A stretch of 64,000 bases of DNA. It comes from Glebionis coronaria (lineage: Eukaryota > Streptophyta > Magnoliopsida > Asterales > Asteraceae). Under the pieces are notes generated by a model. The model was not told the DNA's origin, searched no databases, and saw nothing but the letters and a program-made list of their open reading frames with translations. The stretch is taken from assembly GCA_025667525.1 (NCBI GenBank), contig CM046882.1, positions 210,970,592-211,034,591 of the forward strand. Direction: 5' to 3'. The translations under genes were made by a program, and so were the position numbers. Shown one piece after another: positions 1 through 10,472 of the stretch; the stretch's first letter is position 1, and each line of letters opens with the position of its first letter.

Positions 1-829
1 CACCAACACGGGCTTCATCTTCCTTATCCTGAATTATATGTCCAATGAGTTGGTAGGCCATTCGAACAACATCATCAATGGTCAGTGGTTTAGATGATGT
101 CACGTCCCCCCGGATATTCCTGGTCAACCCTTTAATATATTGCTCAATTCGGATCTCCTCGGGTTCAACCAATCGAGGACATAGCAAGGCCAACTCATGG
201 AATCGGTTTGTGTAACTATCAATGTCCATACCTTTCATTCTCAGATGAATCAACTCTTGTTCTAACCTAATGATCACACTACGAGGACAAAACTCCAAAG
301 TCATCCACTTCTTAATTTCAGCCCAAGGAGTAGCATTAGCAGCATCAAGACCCATGAAAGCAATTCTCCCGTTCCACCAAGTCAACGCACGACCTTTAAG
401 AGTAGCCATTGCAAAAGTCATCTTATCTTCCTCCTTACACTTACTAATCCTAAACACCGACTCAATCTTCTCAATCCACTGGCTTAATCCTACAGCACCT
501 TCAGTTCCATTAAAAGGTAGAGGTTCACACTTCATGAACGTCACATAAGTACAACCACCAACTTCAGGTGCATTAGTTCCAAGTCCTCCTACATTTCCTC
601 CAGCATTAGCATTCACATTATTAGCATTCACATTCACATTAGTACCGCCAATTCCACTACCGCCAGCTCCACTACCGCAAGCTCCACTACCGCCAGCTTC
701 ACTATCGCCAGCTCCACTACCGCCAGCTTCATTTCTAGCATTTGCCATAAATTCAGTCATAGATGCGTTAACTTGCTCCGTAATAATCCTACGTACATCA
801 TCCTCAGTCACAACCTTCTTGGGTGGCAT
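1..829 (-). CDS. gag: Gag N-terminal part (Retrotrans_gag), element A, partial at window edge
   Basis: The frame is open from an ATG at 829 to the window edge, 276 codons with no stop. It encodes the retrotransposon structural polyprotein that forms the virus-like particle. Residues 1-27 are a charged head starting MPPKKVV. Residues about 28-80 are a Gly/Ser/Ala then Asn/Val low-complexity linker made by DNA tandem repeats. From about residue 90 there is a typical plant gypsy Retrotrans_gag domain: a PLPFNGTEG segment, W-x-E-K-I-E-x-V-F, a WWNG motif near residue 151, W-x-E-x-K-x-W-M, F-x-x-R-F-H-E-L-A and LCPRLVEPE. The zinc knuckle and pol lie beyond the edge. This is the best preserved coding sequence in the window apart from ORF0, so A may be younger than B, C and D. 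Confidence 0.9.
   Translation of the reverse strand, partial: MPPKKVVTEDDVRRIITEQVNASMTEFMANARNEAGGSGAGDSEAGGSGACGSGAGGSGIGGTNVNVNANNVNANAGGNVGGLGTNAPEVGGCTYVTFMKCEPLPFNGTEGAVGLSQWIEKIESVFRISKCKEEDKMTFAMATLKGRALTWWNGRIAFMGLDAANATPWAEIKKWMTLEFCPRSVIIRLEQELIHLRMKGMDIDSYTNRFHELALLCPRLVEPEEIRIEQYIKGLTRNIRGDVTSSKPLTIDDVVRMAYQLIGHIIQDKEDEARVG
645..734 (-). repeat. 15-bp tandem repeat in the gag linker
   Basis: Six imperfect copies of a 15-bp unit (consensus CCGCCAGCTCCACTA on the plus strand). They encode GGSGA-type pentapeptides in Gag of element A. The unit length keeps the frame, so copy-number change would lengthen or shorten the flexible linker without breaking Gag. Shorter ATT/CAC-rich repeats follow at about 600-643 and encode the Asn/Val part. 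Confidence 0.85.
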
Positions 830-1156
830 AGTTCTATAATTTAACAATTTCAAAGTATTAAGCATTCACCCAACAAGGATTCATATAATATGGATTGAAT
901 TCATAATCAAGATACAAATAAGGCACAATATGGAATTCAAGACAAGATACATATTTCATTCGATCTGAAACAAAAGTATTGTCTTAGTTACATCCCATAT
1001 CAAAGTTCTAGCACTATATACACTCAAAATTCGTGCCAAGTCTACTACTAACAAGTCGGTTCAGTCAAAGCTACAAAAGCACAAAAGATACAAAGGTCAC
1101 TACTAAATACAGACTGGTCTACTGAGAACCGCTAGATGGTCCATCATCCACGTCTT
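830..1156 (-). other. Spacer between ORF0 and gag of element A
   Basis: AT-rich, without a conserved reading frame. I see no further feature here. It separates the stop of ORF0 (1157) from the gag ATG (829), so gag would need re-initiation, a spliced transcript or a separate message. Confidence 0.6.
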
Positions 1157-2128
1157 CTAAATCTTCGTCGGACGATCACTAGACACATCTTCAGCTGGGC
1201 GCTTACGGATAACTCCTCTTTCAACCATGTCAGCATAAAATCTACTATTCCAACCCACGGATATATACAGCTCCTTCTCAGCTTTCTCACGCATCGCACG
1301 AGCTACACTTAACTGAATCTCCATAGAATTCACCTTTCTCTTCATAGCAGCAAACTCACCACTTTCTAAAACCGATAACCTCCTAAAAGCCTCATTCAAA
1401 CCACGCTCTACATCAGTCAAATCTAAACTAAGCAATTCCCTCTCTTTCTCGCCAACCTTAGTCTTCGAATCCAAATAAGCAACATGAGTCTGAACAACAC
1501 CTAATCCAATCTCTGTCATACTATTCTTAACACGGGAAGCATCTAGATCACGTCTCAAGGCCCATGGTGCAAGACAATCAATATGAGTAGCCTCTCGAGT
1601 AGTAGACGACTCTCCTATCTCATGTCTACGAGTAGCAATACCATCAGTACCGTCAGGTGCATCGTCATCCTCATCCTCCTCTGATTCAGAATCAGATTCA
1701 GACGATTCAGACATTTCATCCCTAGGTAACTCAACCTCAGAATCAGACAAATCAACTGGTGGGGGCAAATGCTCGCCCTCTGGAACATCATAAGGGTAAA
1801 TAAGCTCAGCTTCCTCATCATCATCGACCTCAAAATCTATACCTACATTCTCCTCGACATCCTCGTCGTCAATCTCATCATCTAAATTATCTAACCCAAT
1901 CTCATCATCATTCTCAATATCCACATTCTCAATCTCATTCTCTACCAAGTCAACCTGAGGGGCAATCTGATCTCCTAGTCCTAACTCGGGCTCGGGATCC
2001 TCAAATGGTTCCTCCTCATCATCCATATCATAATCTACTAAGTCTAAATAAGGATCATCATCTACATTAGGTTCGGGAATAACATGGTTTTCTATAGGAA
2101 TATTAGGGTCAGCCATGACAATCTGCAT
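1157..2128 (-). CDS. ORF0: acidic/coiled-coil accessory protein upstream of gag, element A
   Basis: An intact 323-codon frame between the 5' leader and gag. Residues about 10-165 are extremely acidic, with many Asp/Glu and Ser-Glu-Asp runs, and are broken by a YPYD and a PPPVD patch. A short HEIGESST segment follows. Residues about 200-300 look helical and coiled-coil-like, with alternating Leu/Glu/Arg/Lys. The tail is basic (IRKRPAED) and could be a nuclear targeting signal. I recall a similar module fused to the front of predicted gag-pol proteins in Asteraceae genomes; here it is a separate frame. It is not Gag, protease or any pol enzyme. Its function is unknown; a partner of Gag or of chromatin is only a guess. 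The first ATG (2128) is used, with a second at codon 5 (MADPN). The uninterrupted frame suggests recent selection or recent insertion. Confidence 0.75.
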   Translation of the reverse strand: MQIVMADPNIPIENHVIPEPNVDDDPYLDLVDYDMDDEEEPFEDPEPELGLGDQIAPQVDLVENEIENVDIENDDEIGLDNLDDEIDDEDVEENVGIDFEVDDDEEAELIYPYDVPEGEHLPPPVDLSDSEVELPRDEMSESSESDSESEEDEDDDAPDGTDGIATRRHEIGESSTTREATHIDCLAPWALRRDLDASRVKNSMTEIGLGVVQTHVAYLDSKTKVGEKERELLSLDLTDVERGLNEAFRRLSVLESGEFAAMKRKVNSMEIQLSVARAMREKAEKELYISVGWNSRFYADMVERGVIRKRPAEDVSSDRPTKI

Positions 2129-2391
2129 TTATATATATATCTCGTATTAGGATAACATACTAGTTAAACAATTACATAATGAAATCACGATATATACATA
2201 TATATAAATTAAATTATATATATCAAAATATATATCTTCTCAATAGGGCTTGTTGCTAACGTCGGAGATCTCTGGCACCGTTATAGTCAAAAGATTTTTC
2301 AAATATTTTCTCAAATGTTCATAGTTAAAAGATTTTGAAAAGTTTTGTTCAAAACCTTGGTTTTTAAAATCATTTGTTCTCTATAACGAGA
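2129..2391 (-). other. 5' leader of element A
   Basis: Untranslated leader between the PBS and ORF0. The conserved GTTATAGAGAAC (minus strand, 2387 to 2376) lies just after the PBS and recurs in G and H, and with one change in I. A TATAACGGTGCC stretch near 2270 also has a counterpart in G. AT dinucleotide-rich runs lie at 2131-2235. Confidence 0.6.
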
Positions 2392-2403
2392 GCTCTGGTA
2401 CCA
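2392..2403 (-). other. Primer-binding site, element A (iMet tRNA type)
   Basis: The minus strand reads TGGTACCAGAGC three bases after the LTR end (2407). It matches the plant initiator-methionine PBS TGGTATCAGAGC with one mismatch. It marks the start of minus-strand DNA synthesis and fixes the element orientation. Confidence 0.9.
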
Positions 2404-2406
2404 AAC

Positions 2407-5400
2407 TGTAACACTCTCAATTTTCGTATCGGTACAGCGGAAGGGTCTTTCAGCGTGTTACGGGATAGCACAATAACTCGAATCATAGACAACACATAAA
2501 AATGGCTGTACAAGGTTCAACATACATTCATTCGATAAAAAGTTTTAAAGTGTACAACAGGTCCCAAATTATACAGGTCATTAAGTTTACAAAACATAGA
2601 TCGAATGGACATTTTTAATATTATGTGGGACATCAGAGTCGATCTCCATCCGGATTACCTTCAAGCACCTGAGATAAAAACATGCAAAAATCATATCAGC
2701 GAATGTCGAGTGAATTCATAGAGTTTAATAAAAACCGTTATATAAAACAATCATTTAAAATCAGAACACAAGTATAATATCGGAAGTAAGTCCACATATT
2801 GCTAGTCAGGCAATATATATCAAGCATACATCTTAAACCGTCCATGAGACCGTAGTCTCTATATTACCATGATAGGTAATATATTCATCGTTATTAGCGT
2901 CGTATCATATCGGATATTTAGATTATATAGGATTATTATTAGCCGCATGACATTGTTACCTTACTATGAAAACAGCGGGCCGCGAACCCGACAAACAGTT
3001 TGCCCATCGAAGTTAGGGTGTCGTCACAAAAATCACGCTATGGAATCTTCTCATACATAAATTTGCTTTCCAATCAATGTGGTACGACGGGGATCAACCG
3101 TCAAGGCGCGAACTGGGGTGATCGTCCCCAAATAGTACTATCAAATTCATAAGCGTCTACCAAATCCCGGTAGTTCACAATTCATGCTAATGGGACTTTA
3201 AGTGACATAACCTAACTACTAATAATCCTTTTAGTCTCGTTTATAGGGTCATAGCATCATTCGGGTCCATATCATTAAGCATACCATCGGGACTACTTGT
3301 GTTCTATTTTTATCAAAATCTAGCATGTTATCTCCATCGCGGGTTTACAAATCATTTTATAAAACATTTAAAAGAGTGCGAGGCTATGAACTCACGTTGA
3401 TAATGAAAGGCGGATTATCGGCTACGGGCGTGCTTCGGTCACGGAAACCTATATAAATAATAATCGGTCTTAGACTTTGTCCAATGACTTTTATCAAAAT
3501 AACAATATACATATGATGATTTTGTACATATGATGATGATCAAGTGGGTTTACATATCCTTGTTTACTCATTTTAGTGTTTACGTTTTGGTAACTTTTTA
3601 CTAGTTTGCTAGTTTTACCTATTCATCTATATTGAGTCCATTAAGCTTAGTATAAGTTCTTTAACTTGTTTTAATCCATTTTGTACTTATATTATCAGTA
3701 TATATACTTTCCATGTTGGGCCCAAATGGGTTAAGCCCAATAAGTTCTTTTTACAAGTATTTATCTTATTTAGTCCAATTATTAGTCCAATATGCTTAGT
3801 TAGCTCGTTAATGTCCGTATTTCTTATAGTTCGGGTTTTATCGGTTTTTACTTGTATTGGTTATTTATATATCAGTATATGAATTTTATAAACTTTACAT
3901 TAGACGGGTTTGATCGGCTAAGTTTTATTTGGCGAATAACCTTAATTTTTAAGGTGATAGCCGAAAAAGTCGTAAAAATCAAGTTTATAGTTTTTATTAC
4001 TTATAAGTATTATTCCACTACCATTTATATAATTCATCCATTTAATTAACCTCTTATATATTTATATAAATAAGTTTTATAAGTTAGTGGGTTTTTATTT
4101 TACATTTTATACAATAAAATATGAGTGCTTATATAATAATAATAAACATTAATTCTTAAAATCTGATTTTTATCTTCATGTTCACCATTTTTACCATATG
4201 TAGAGTTCTATAATGAATTAGAAGCTCATTTTTGGGTGACATGTTCTTCATATTATGTGCTACATTTAACTTAGTTATAGCTACTGCTCATTTTAAGTTC
4301 ATCTTGCCTTAACAGTCCCTACAAAACTGCTTATTCAGATTAGAACACCTAACTTGTTTTGATCATATCTCACTCATTATATTGATTCCATTGCATGGCC
4401 AACTCTAACATGTGTATAACATCTTGTACTTACTGTAAATGGATCATACCATGCAATTTTATCAGTTCAAGTTTTAGTTATATACTGTTTTTATACAGTC
4501 AACTAAATAATCAAGATTTTAGCCTTATTTCTTATAGTTATTAACCTTTTTAAGTATATCTATCAACACTTGATCCCCACACAACATTTTTATCATCATA
4601 TATACATCATATACATATACAAAATGAAAGAAAATACATTTTTTCTTTATAAAATAACAAGATAAAAATGGAGAGGATGATCTTCTTTACCAACCAAGTG
4701 TATTTCTTGTTTTTGGAAGACAAGAACTTGATGAACACCACAAGTAACTCCAAGATCATCAAACACCAAGAACATAAGTTGGGAAATCAGCCCTAGGACA
4801 CAAGAAAAATCACCTCCAATGTTGTTAATATGGCCACCAAATGATCAAGGCTTCAAGATAACTCCATGGAAGAGCTAGTAAACATGTATTTCATGGCTAG
4901 AAAAGATCAAAAGGGGTGTTTGTTGCTTCAAAGTGGACGGCAAGGGATGGGGTTTTGAGAGAGTTTTGTGTTGATTTTCATGTAGGTAAATGGTGGTATG
5001 AGAGTTGCTAGTGGGACAAGTGGAAAGAATAGCTTAAAGAGTAAGCTTGGCTTACACTTGTAATAAACTAGCTAACATGATGCCACATCCTAAGATGTGG
5101 TGTCATGTGTGCCGTCCAAGCTTAGCTAGTGGGGTGGGACAATGTATTTTTTCCCATCTCACTAGTTTACGGGTATTCCTCTATTCTAGTTTTCTCGATT
5201 TGCGTGCCCTCGGGTCGTTTCACGAAAAACGTTTTTATAAATTAAGAATCAACGTCACAAAACGAATCCAATAAAAATTGTCTCATCAAAAACGGAGTTC
5301 GAAAACGTAAATACGTAATCCTAAGGTTTCCGGTTTAGTCGTAAAAGACGCCAAACTATGCACGTAAGCCCAAATTTAAATCCGTAAATTGTGAGTTCAT

Positions 5401-5475
5401 CAACCAACACAAAAATAAGTTTCAAAATATTATACGAGAAAATAATTCACTACCTGAAAATGTTAGATTGTCACA
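2407..5475 (-). repeat. 5' LTR of element A (3.07 kb)
   Basis: The plus strand begins TGTAACACTC and ends GATTGTCACA, so the element-sense LTR runs TGTGACAATC ... GTGTTACA with canonical TG/CA ends. It is clearly related to the LTRs of G: shared blocks include the CGAGGCTATGAACTCAC region near 3380-3396, the GAGTGAATTCATAGAG block near 2710 and the region at 5200-5340. No long frame in it is credible; small frames such as 5047-5274 run antisense to the element. It interrupts the copia gag of B. Confidence 0.92.
2669..3395 (-). other. Candidate LTR intron, element A (727 nt)
   Basis: Element-sense donor CAAC/GTGAGTTC at 3395 and acceptor TTTTTATCTCAG/GTGCTTG ending at 2669. A CTGAT branch-point-like motif lies about 30 nt upstream of the acceptor. 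The layout matches E, F, G, H and I. The acceptor lies 262 nt before the LTR 3' end. The splicing role is inferred. Confidence 0.45.
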
Positions 5476-8094
5476 CAATTGGTTTAGTTATGACCTTTGA
5501 AATATAATGAAATTTGTTACAGGTCATAGAAATCCCATCAAAATTAGATTTTTGGTCTTGTTTGGGTCTCCATGTCAAGCTAGATGAAGCTTTAGACCCC
5601 TTTCCCATTGGCTACAAGTATTTGTTATTACTTGGTCTAACAGCATTGGAAACATTCCTGTTAACGTTAAAATTGTTCTTGCTAGCGCTGAAATTGCACT
5701 TATCAACGCCAAAACTAGGGTTTGCAACAGGAACCCATTGTCTGTTAGACCATGTATTAGTCATTTGAAAAGGACTTTGTCCATGGGTATTAGACCCTTT
5801 AGTAAAGAATGGAGCTAGTCTAGTAACTTGTGGACTTTGTTGGACAAAAGGTTTGGGTTTGACCATGGTTAACTTTTTTTCACCGTTGACTTTTGAAGCA
5901 CTGACACACTTATACGCCAAATGTGAAAAACTCCCACATTATCACTAACTTTACTTTTTGGTGACCTAGGTTTTCTATACATTTCTGCATACTTAATACT
6001 AGGTTTTCTATTAACATATGAGCCAAGTTCAACAGGTTTTCCAGTATAAGGGTTGGTTATGGTTATGGGTGTTAACTCAAGTGGACATTCACTAAGCATT
6101 CCACATTTAACAAACAAAGTAGGATTGGATTTCTTCCCTTGATCCAAGTCAGTCAATTTCTGCTCATATTCCTCTATTGGAGTAAGAAATCTTGGTGGAG
6201 GAATGAATTCCTTTTCTTGGAGTTCCGGTATACCAGTCCAAGATAAATCTTTTCTAAGGACACCATAAAAGTTTCAAGTAGGTGGTGGAACATCAGCATA
6301 CTCTTTCATCCCAATCCCAGTCAAATCCCTAGAGTCTCTTTGTTCACTTACACATTTTTCTAGGTTTTGAGAAGCTTTATCAATTATTTGAATTTTAAGC
6401 CCTACATTCTCTTTGTTTTTAATGGCCTCATCTAACTTAGCTTGTATGACTCCTTTGGATCTTTCCAAAATGTACCTAAGGTCAACACTAACATTTAGGT
6501 CATGAGACAAAACGTTAATTTGATCTTTTAGATCAAGCTCCATTTTCTTATATTCAGCCACAGTCTTTTCAGTTTGAACAAGTGCCAGTTGATAATTAGA
6601 TAACTTGCATTTTTCATCAAAAACATCTGATTTTAACTTTGAAATTTCTTTCTTAAGTTTTTCAGTGTTTAAACAACAACCTTTACTACAGAAAGCATCA
6701 TCATATACCTCATTATCTAATGAAGATGAAGAATGTGCCATGAGAGCATAGTGAACATGCTCTTCTTCTTCCTTTTCTGCAATCAAGGCCTTGTTCTCTT
6801 ACACCTCCTTGGCCATAAAGCTCCAGTCCCAGCCAACGCCATCAATTTCTTGCATGACAGCCATAGCCTTTGTATCTTCAACCTTAATGATTTAACTTGA
6901 AGGCTTTTCAGCATCAGATCTTTTTGGAGATTTGCATTCCCTCATAAAGTGACCCATTCTATGGCAATTGTAACACAACCTTGGACTTATCAAATCCAGC
7001 AGTGTCTTTAGCAATAAATGTCATCTTCTTCATGAATCTCCTATTCCATCTATTGGCCCTTATGCTTGCAAGTGCCATATTCCACTTAATGTCCATCTCC
7101 TCCAAATTCTCATCACTGATTTGCTCAAGGTCCTCATATGTAATCACTAAACCATTTTGCAATGCAGCAATGTATGCACACACACTGTATCAAGATCAAT
7201 GCCAGCAGGTTTAAGTCTGGGTAAGTCAACATTGTATGTGTCAGCGTCTGAATGTGAGGCGCTGACAAAGGTTGATCCACCATTGACACAAGGTGATCCA
7301 GTAATTGGATGCACGTATGACTCTCTTTGATCAAATTAATCTTCACAATGTGAGAAGAAATCCATGTTTCCAGAGGTAGATTTGCTTCCTTTATCCAAGA
7401 GGATTTCATTCTCTACAATCTTCAGTTTATTGTAGACGTCATCAAAAGTGGAACTTTTGTGAGCATTGGTAGCAATAATAGACCTTACTTCAATCTTCCA
7501 TCCATCACCAACACTTTTAAGGAAAGTGGTAATGATATCAGCATCACCATACACTGTTCCCATGAAGGAAAATTTGCTTGTGATGTCTAGAAGTCTGCTT
7601 CACACCCCACTTAGCTTCTTATTGAGAAGAGCCTTGAACACAGCATACTCATGTAAGAGTTGCTTCTTCTTCTCTGAGGCAGTATCATCATTACCACCAT
7701 AATTGACTTGAAGAGCTGCCTAAAGCTCTTTGGCAGACTCAAAACCTCTATACTTGTGCTGATTGGCTAGTCCCAAAGAAAGTTTGAGAATACTCAAAGT
7801 TTTCATATCATTCCTTTTGTTTGCAATATCCTCAGTTGTGACAGCTCTCCCATCTGTAGGTCTTTCTTTTCGATCCTCTTCAGTTGAACCCTCAACTGAT
7901 CTTAAAGTAACAACAGCAGCAATCTTGGCAGCCTTATCGAATGTGTTTCCATATTCAATAATTTCCCATAGAGTGTGATCACGAATCTAAAGGTACTACT
8001 CAAAATTGAACTTCCATAGCTCAAAGTTGTTAGGGTCTAGCTTGGGGATTTTTAGATTGTGACTAGCGGAGGAGGTCATATCAAGAGTAGACAT
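5476..8094 (-). pseudogene. gag: Ty1/copia gag remnant, element B
   Basis: It starts at an ATG at 8094 (MSTLDMTSSASHNLKIPKLD, a typical copia Gag opening followed by F-E-L-W-K). UBN2-type Gag sequence, with stops and frameshifts, follows down to about 7140. A YEDLEQISDENLEEMDIKW segment lies at about 7136-7080. A CCHC zinc knuckle (CYNCHRMGHFMREC) lies near 6934-6975, in a different frame from the preceding segment. A 170-residue Lys/Glu/Leu-rich coiled-coil block (6786 to 6274) ends in a TGIG motif. Two frames covering 6156-5612 continue toward the protease. At least four frameshifts or stops make it inactive. The arrangement of knuckle then long coiled coil is what I know from Asteraceae copia Gag. 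Element A truncates it at 5476. Confidence 0.85.
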
Positions 8095-8189
8095 CTTGTC
8101 TAGTTTTTAGGGTTTCTTGAGAAATTAGGGTTTTTGGCAATTTAGGGTTTTTAGGGTTTCGTGTTCTTTAGATCAAAGCTCCTCAACAA

Positions 8190-8201
8190 GCTCTGATACC
8201 A
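8190..8201 (-). other. Primer-binding site, element B
   Basis: The minus strand reads TGGTATCAGAGC, a perfect iMet-type PBS, two bases from the LTR end. Confidence 0.92.
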
Positions 8202-8419
8202 CTTGTTGATCCCAAACTTAGATCGATTAGCTTTGTGTAAATGAGATTAAATCAAGTTAAACACTTAGAGAAACTTTGTGCTATGAAACAATCTAAGGAA
8301 TTAATACTTAGAACAAGAACACACAAAACAGAATAAACCAAACTTTCACTTTGATTGATGATCGAACTTGTGTATAATGAAAGTGTTAAACGTATATTAA
8401 ACTAAAACCTAAAGGCCAA

Positions 8420-8427
8420 CTTTTATA
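8420..8427 (-). promoter_or_regulatory. TATA box in LTR of B
   Basis: The minus strand reads TATAAAAG, about 260 bp inside the LTR. It is well placed to start the B transcript toward the PBS. Confidence 0.55.
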
Positions 8428-8552
8428 GATTAAGGAGCCTTGCACAAGAGTCTACCTATCAGCTAATTTAGGTAAAGATAAATATAGAAAATACAATGTC
8501 GAACATATCTTTAATAGAAATACAAAACATGTAGACTAAGTATTCCACCAGT

Positions 8553-8632
8553 GCTTGGACTTCTTCTTATGTACGCTTGATTTCTTCTTATCAACGCTTG
8601 ATCTGTCAACGCTTGATTTTTTCTTATCAACG
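8553..8632 (-). repeat. Short tandem repeats in U3 of B
   Basis: CAACGCTTGAT-type units recur about four times with TTCTTCTTAT or TTTTTTCTTAT spacers near the U3 end of the LTR, upstream of the TATA box. The position is what one expects of enhancer-like repeats; a role is inferred. Confidence 0.5.
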
Positions 8633-8685
8633 TCCAATTAACTCTTGTCATCGTCTAAGTGTCTTGGCTCATTTTATTCCCAACA

Positions 8686-10472
8686 CTGTCATATTTTCAT
8701 CAATTGGTATCTCTAATATATTAAATTTTTATATTAGAGATAGGGGAGAAATGTTATTAAAATGTAATATATCGCAACATGTGATTTTAAAAACTCAAGT
8801 GCAACTCTTTCCTTCACATGCTAAACTATTTCGAATATTGATGCATGTGTGTAGGGGGAGTATTTCAGAAATGTAAAACTTTCAGAGTGTTAAACGTTTT
8901 GATTTTTATCAAGCACTTTGAATGGTTTTCAATAGTTTTATGGTTTCGATCTATACCCAAAATAACCTACTATCCACGACGGAACGATGAAGTCAAAAGG
9001 TGGTTTAGGATAGGAAACTAAGTTCTATGATCCAACCAGAACTGGAGGATCTACCCAAGGATATTCTATAGCTAGAAATAGTTGTCCTTAGGAAAGATGG
9101 AGTGGAATGAAGCTGAATGCGGACCAATTACTTAAGTTAGCACTGGAACAATCCCAACAAGGTGCCAGTGGTGACATATTGGTAAGCATTGAAGGAGTTG
9201 AATATTCTATGCAACTTAGGCACACACCGGGTTAAAACATCTTTTGAAGACAAGTGTCATGGACCCAGTGATGGGATGCACAACCCTTCCACAGCCATTC
9301 GAGTTTCTCTCAAAAGAAACTTGTCTCATTGTCATTGAGATCAACACGTATCTATTGACTTTCTCACTCCGAGATAGTTAATATTGAAAAGGTGGCAGTC
9401 TGTTCTAGCCTCCGATTACCAAAATGCACTTATCGAGTCTTTAGCCAAATGGGGATCTATCTATCATCTCATTAGGACACAATCGAGTCCTACGTATTAT
9501 CCTTGTGATATTGCGAAAACATCTGAGTGATACGATTCACAATGAAGATGGAAATCCTTCTTGAGTCAACATAAAACAAGCTCATGGTAGGTAACTTGTG
9601 CGATTCTACACGAATCAAACTTGTGAGAAACTAAGTTTGGATTCTTAATTGATTTAAACTTGATTCCAGGTATCTTCGCAAAATCCGTTTGATCTTGCAA
9701 GAACATTCAGAGTGACACTCTTCAGTGCTTACAGTGACGAATGGAAATCCTTCCAGTGTCAACATCAAACAGAATCGCGGTAGGTAACTCGCAAGATTCT
9801 CTATGAATCAAGCTTGTGACAAACTAGAAAGCAACAATGGTGCGATTCTTATAGAATCAAACTTGTTCCAGGAATTCTGAATTGACAACTCTAATCAGAC
9901 AGATAATTTATCCTTATGATTCACTCTTTATGTTCGCAGTCCGCTTTGAGACGGTCGAGTAAACAGAACTGGCTACTACCGCCGAGAAACCCTGTCAAGG
10001 AGGTTCTTAATCGAATCTATCCGATCACAGGTACGGTATCTAATACCATCTAACGGTCTTCATCGACCGGAGGTAAAACACTACCGAGTTAGGGTGAAAT
10101 GTTCAAAGCCATTTCGTCCGTGTCTACATATGTTGCTGTATATCAAGAAGGTGGCGTAGCTGTGTACTAACCGATGTCGATTCAGAAGTCACAAGAGCAC
10201 AAGATGGCAATAATGAAGATACTTAAGAATGTAATAGGTCATGTTATCACAAGAGGACAAGATGAACACTATCAAGGATAGATTGAAGATCTCAAGCACT
10301 CTAAGTCAATTACGAAGGCTCAAGATAAAGATCATAAAGGGATGAAGGAATAAAGACGTTACAAACAAGATCAAGACCAAGATACAAGACCAAAGAAGGA
10401 AAATCACCTCCACAAGAATGTATTCACTAAATCGTCTTATGTATTTAAAGATGACCGATACATTGGGGAGAT
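8686..10472 (+). other. Internal region of element C, no coding recognised
   Basis: I see no pol or gag motif on either strand. It contains a diverged direct duplication (about 9515-9640 and 9695-9832) and repeated AATGTAATAGGTCAT words (near 10229 in the interior and again at about 10505 in the LTR). It could be a non-autonomous interior or the region between RNase H and the 3' LTR. Confidence 0.45.
9515..9832 (+). repeat. Diverged direct duplication in C interior
   Basis: Two segments share ATGGAAATCCTTC, GTCAACAT, GGTAGGTAACT, GATTCT, GAATCAA and CTTGTGA in the same order (about 9515-9640 and 9695-9832). An old tandem duplication of roughly 180 bp period, now well diverged. Confidence 0.55.

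Larger units (their letters stand above)
1..5475 (-). mobile_element. Element A: Ty3/gypsy chromovirus-type LTR retrotransposon, 5' part
   Basis: The 5' half of a minus-strand element. In element order it has a 5' LTR (5475 to 2407), an iMet-type primer-binding site, a leader, an extra ORF (ORF0), a spacer and gag, and then it leaves the window at base 1. Its LTR is related to those of element G, whose pol remnant ends in a chromodomain, so A is assigned to the same chromovirus (Tekay/Del-like) group by inference. The right boundary is sharp: the LTR terminus GATTGTCACA ends at 5475 and copia gag sequence of element B follows. A therefore inserted into B. The other LTR and the target duplication partner lie off-window. 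Confidence 0.9.
5476..8685 (-). mobile_element. Element B: Ty1/copia LTR retrotransposon, 5' part
   Basis: A minus-strand element. It has a 482-bp 5' LTR (8685 to 8204), an iMet PBS and a decayed gag that is cut at 5476 by the insertion of A. The rest (pol, 3' LTR) should continue on the far side of A, off-window. B itself lies inside C: the 5' end of its LTR (8685) abuts non-coding C sequence. Confidence 0.85.
8204..8685 (-). repeat. 5' LTR of element B (482 bp)
   Basis: The plus strand starts TGTTGATCCC and ends TTCCCAACA, giving inverted TGTTG/CAACA ends typical of copia LTRs. The left end directly joins the PBS. Confidence 0.85.

Noticed and set aside
2392..2403. tRNA-like sequences near LTR ends
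   Set aside because: They are 12-18 nt primer-binding sites, not tRNA genes.
5047..5274. 75-codon frame in the A LTR
   Set aside because: Antisense to A and within the LTR. Similarity to the G LTR frame reflects LTR homology only.
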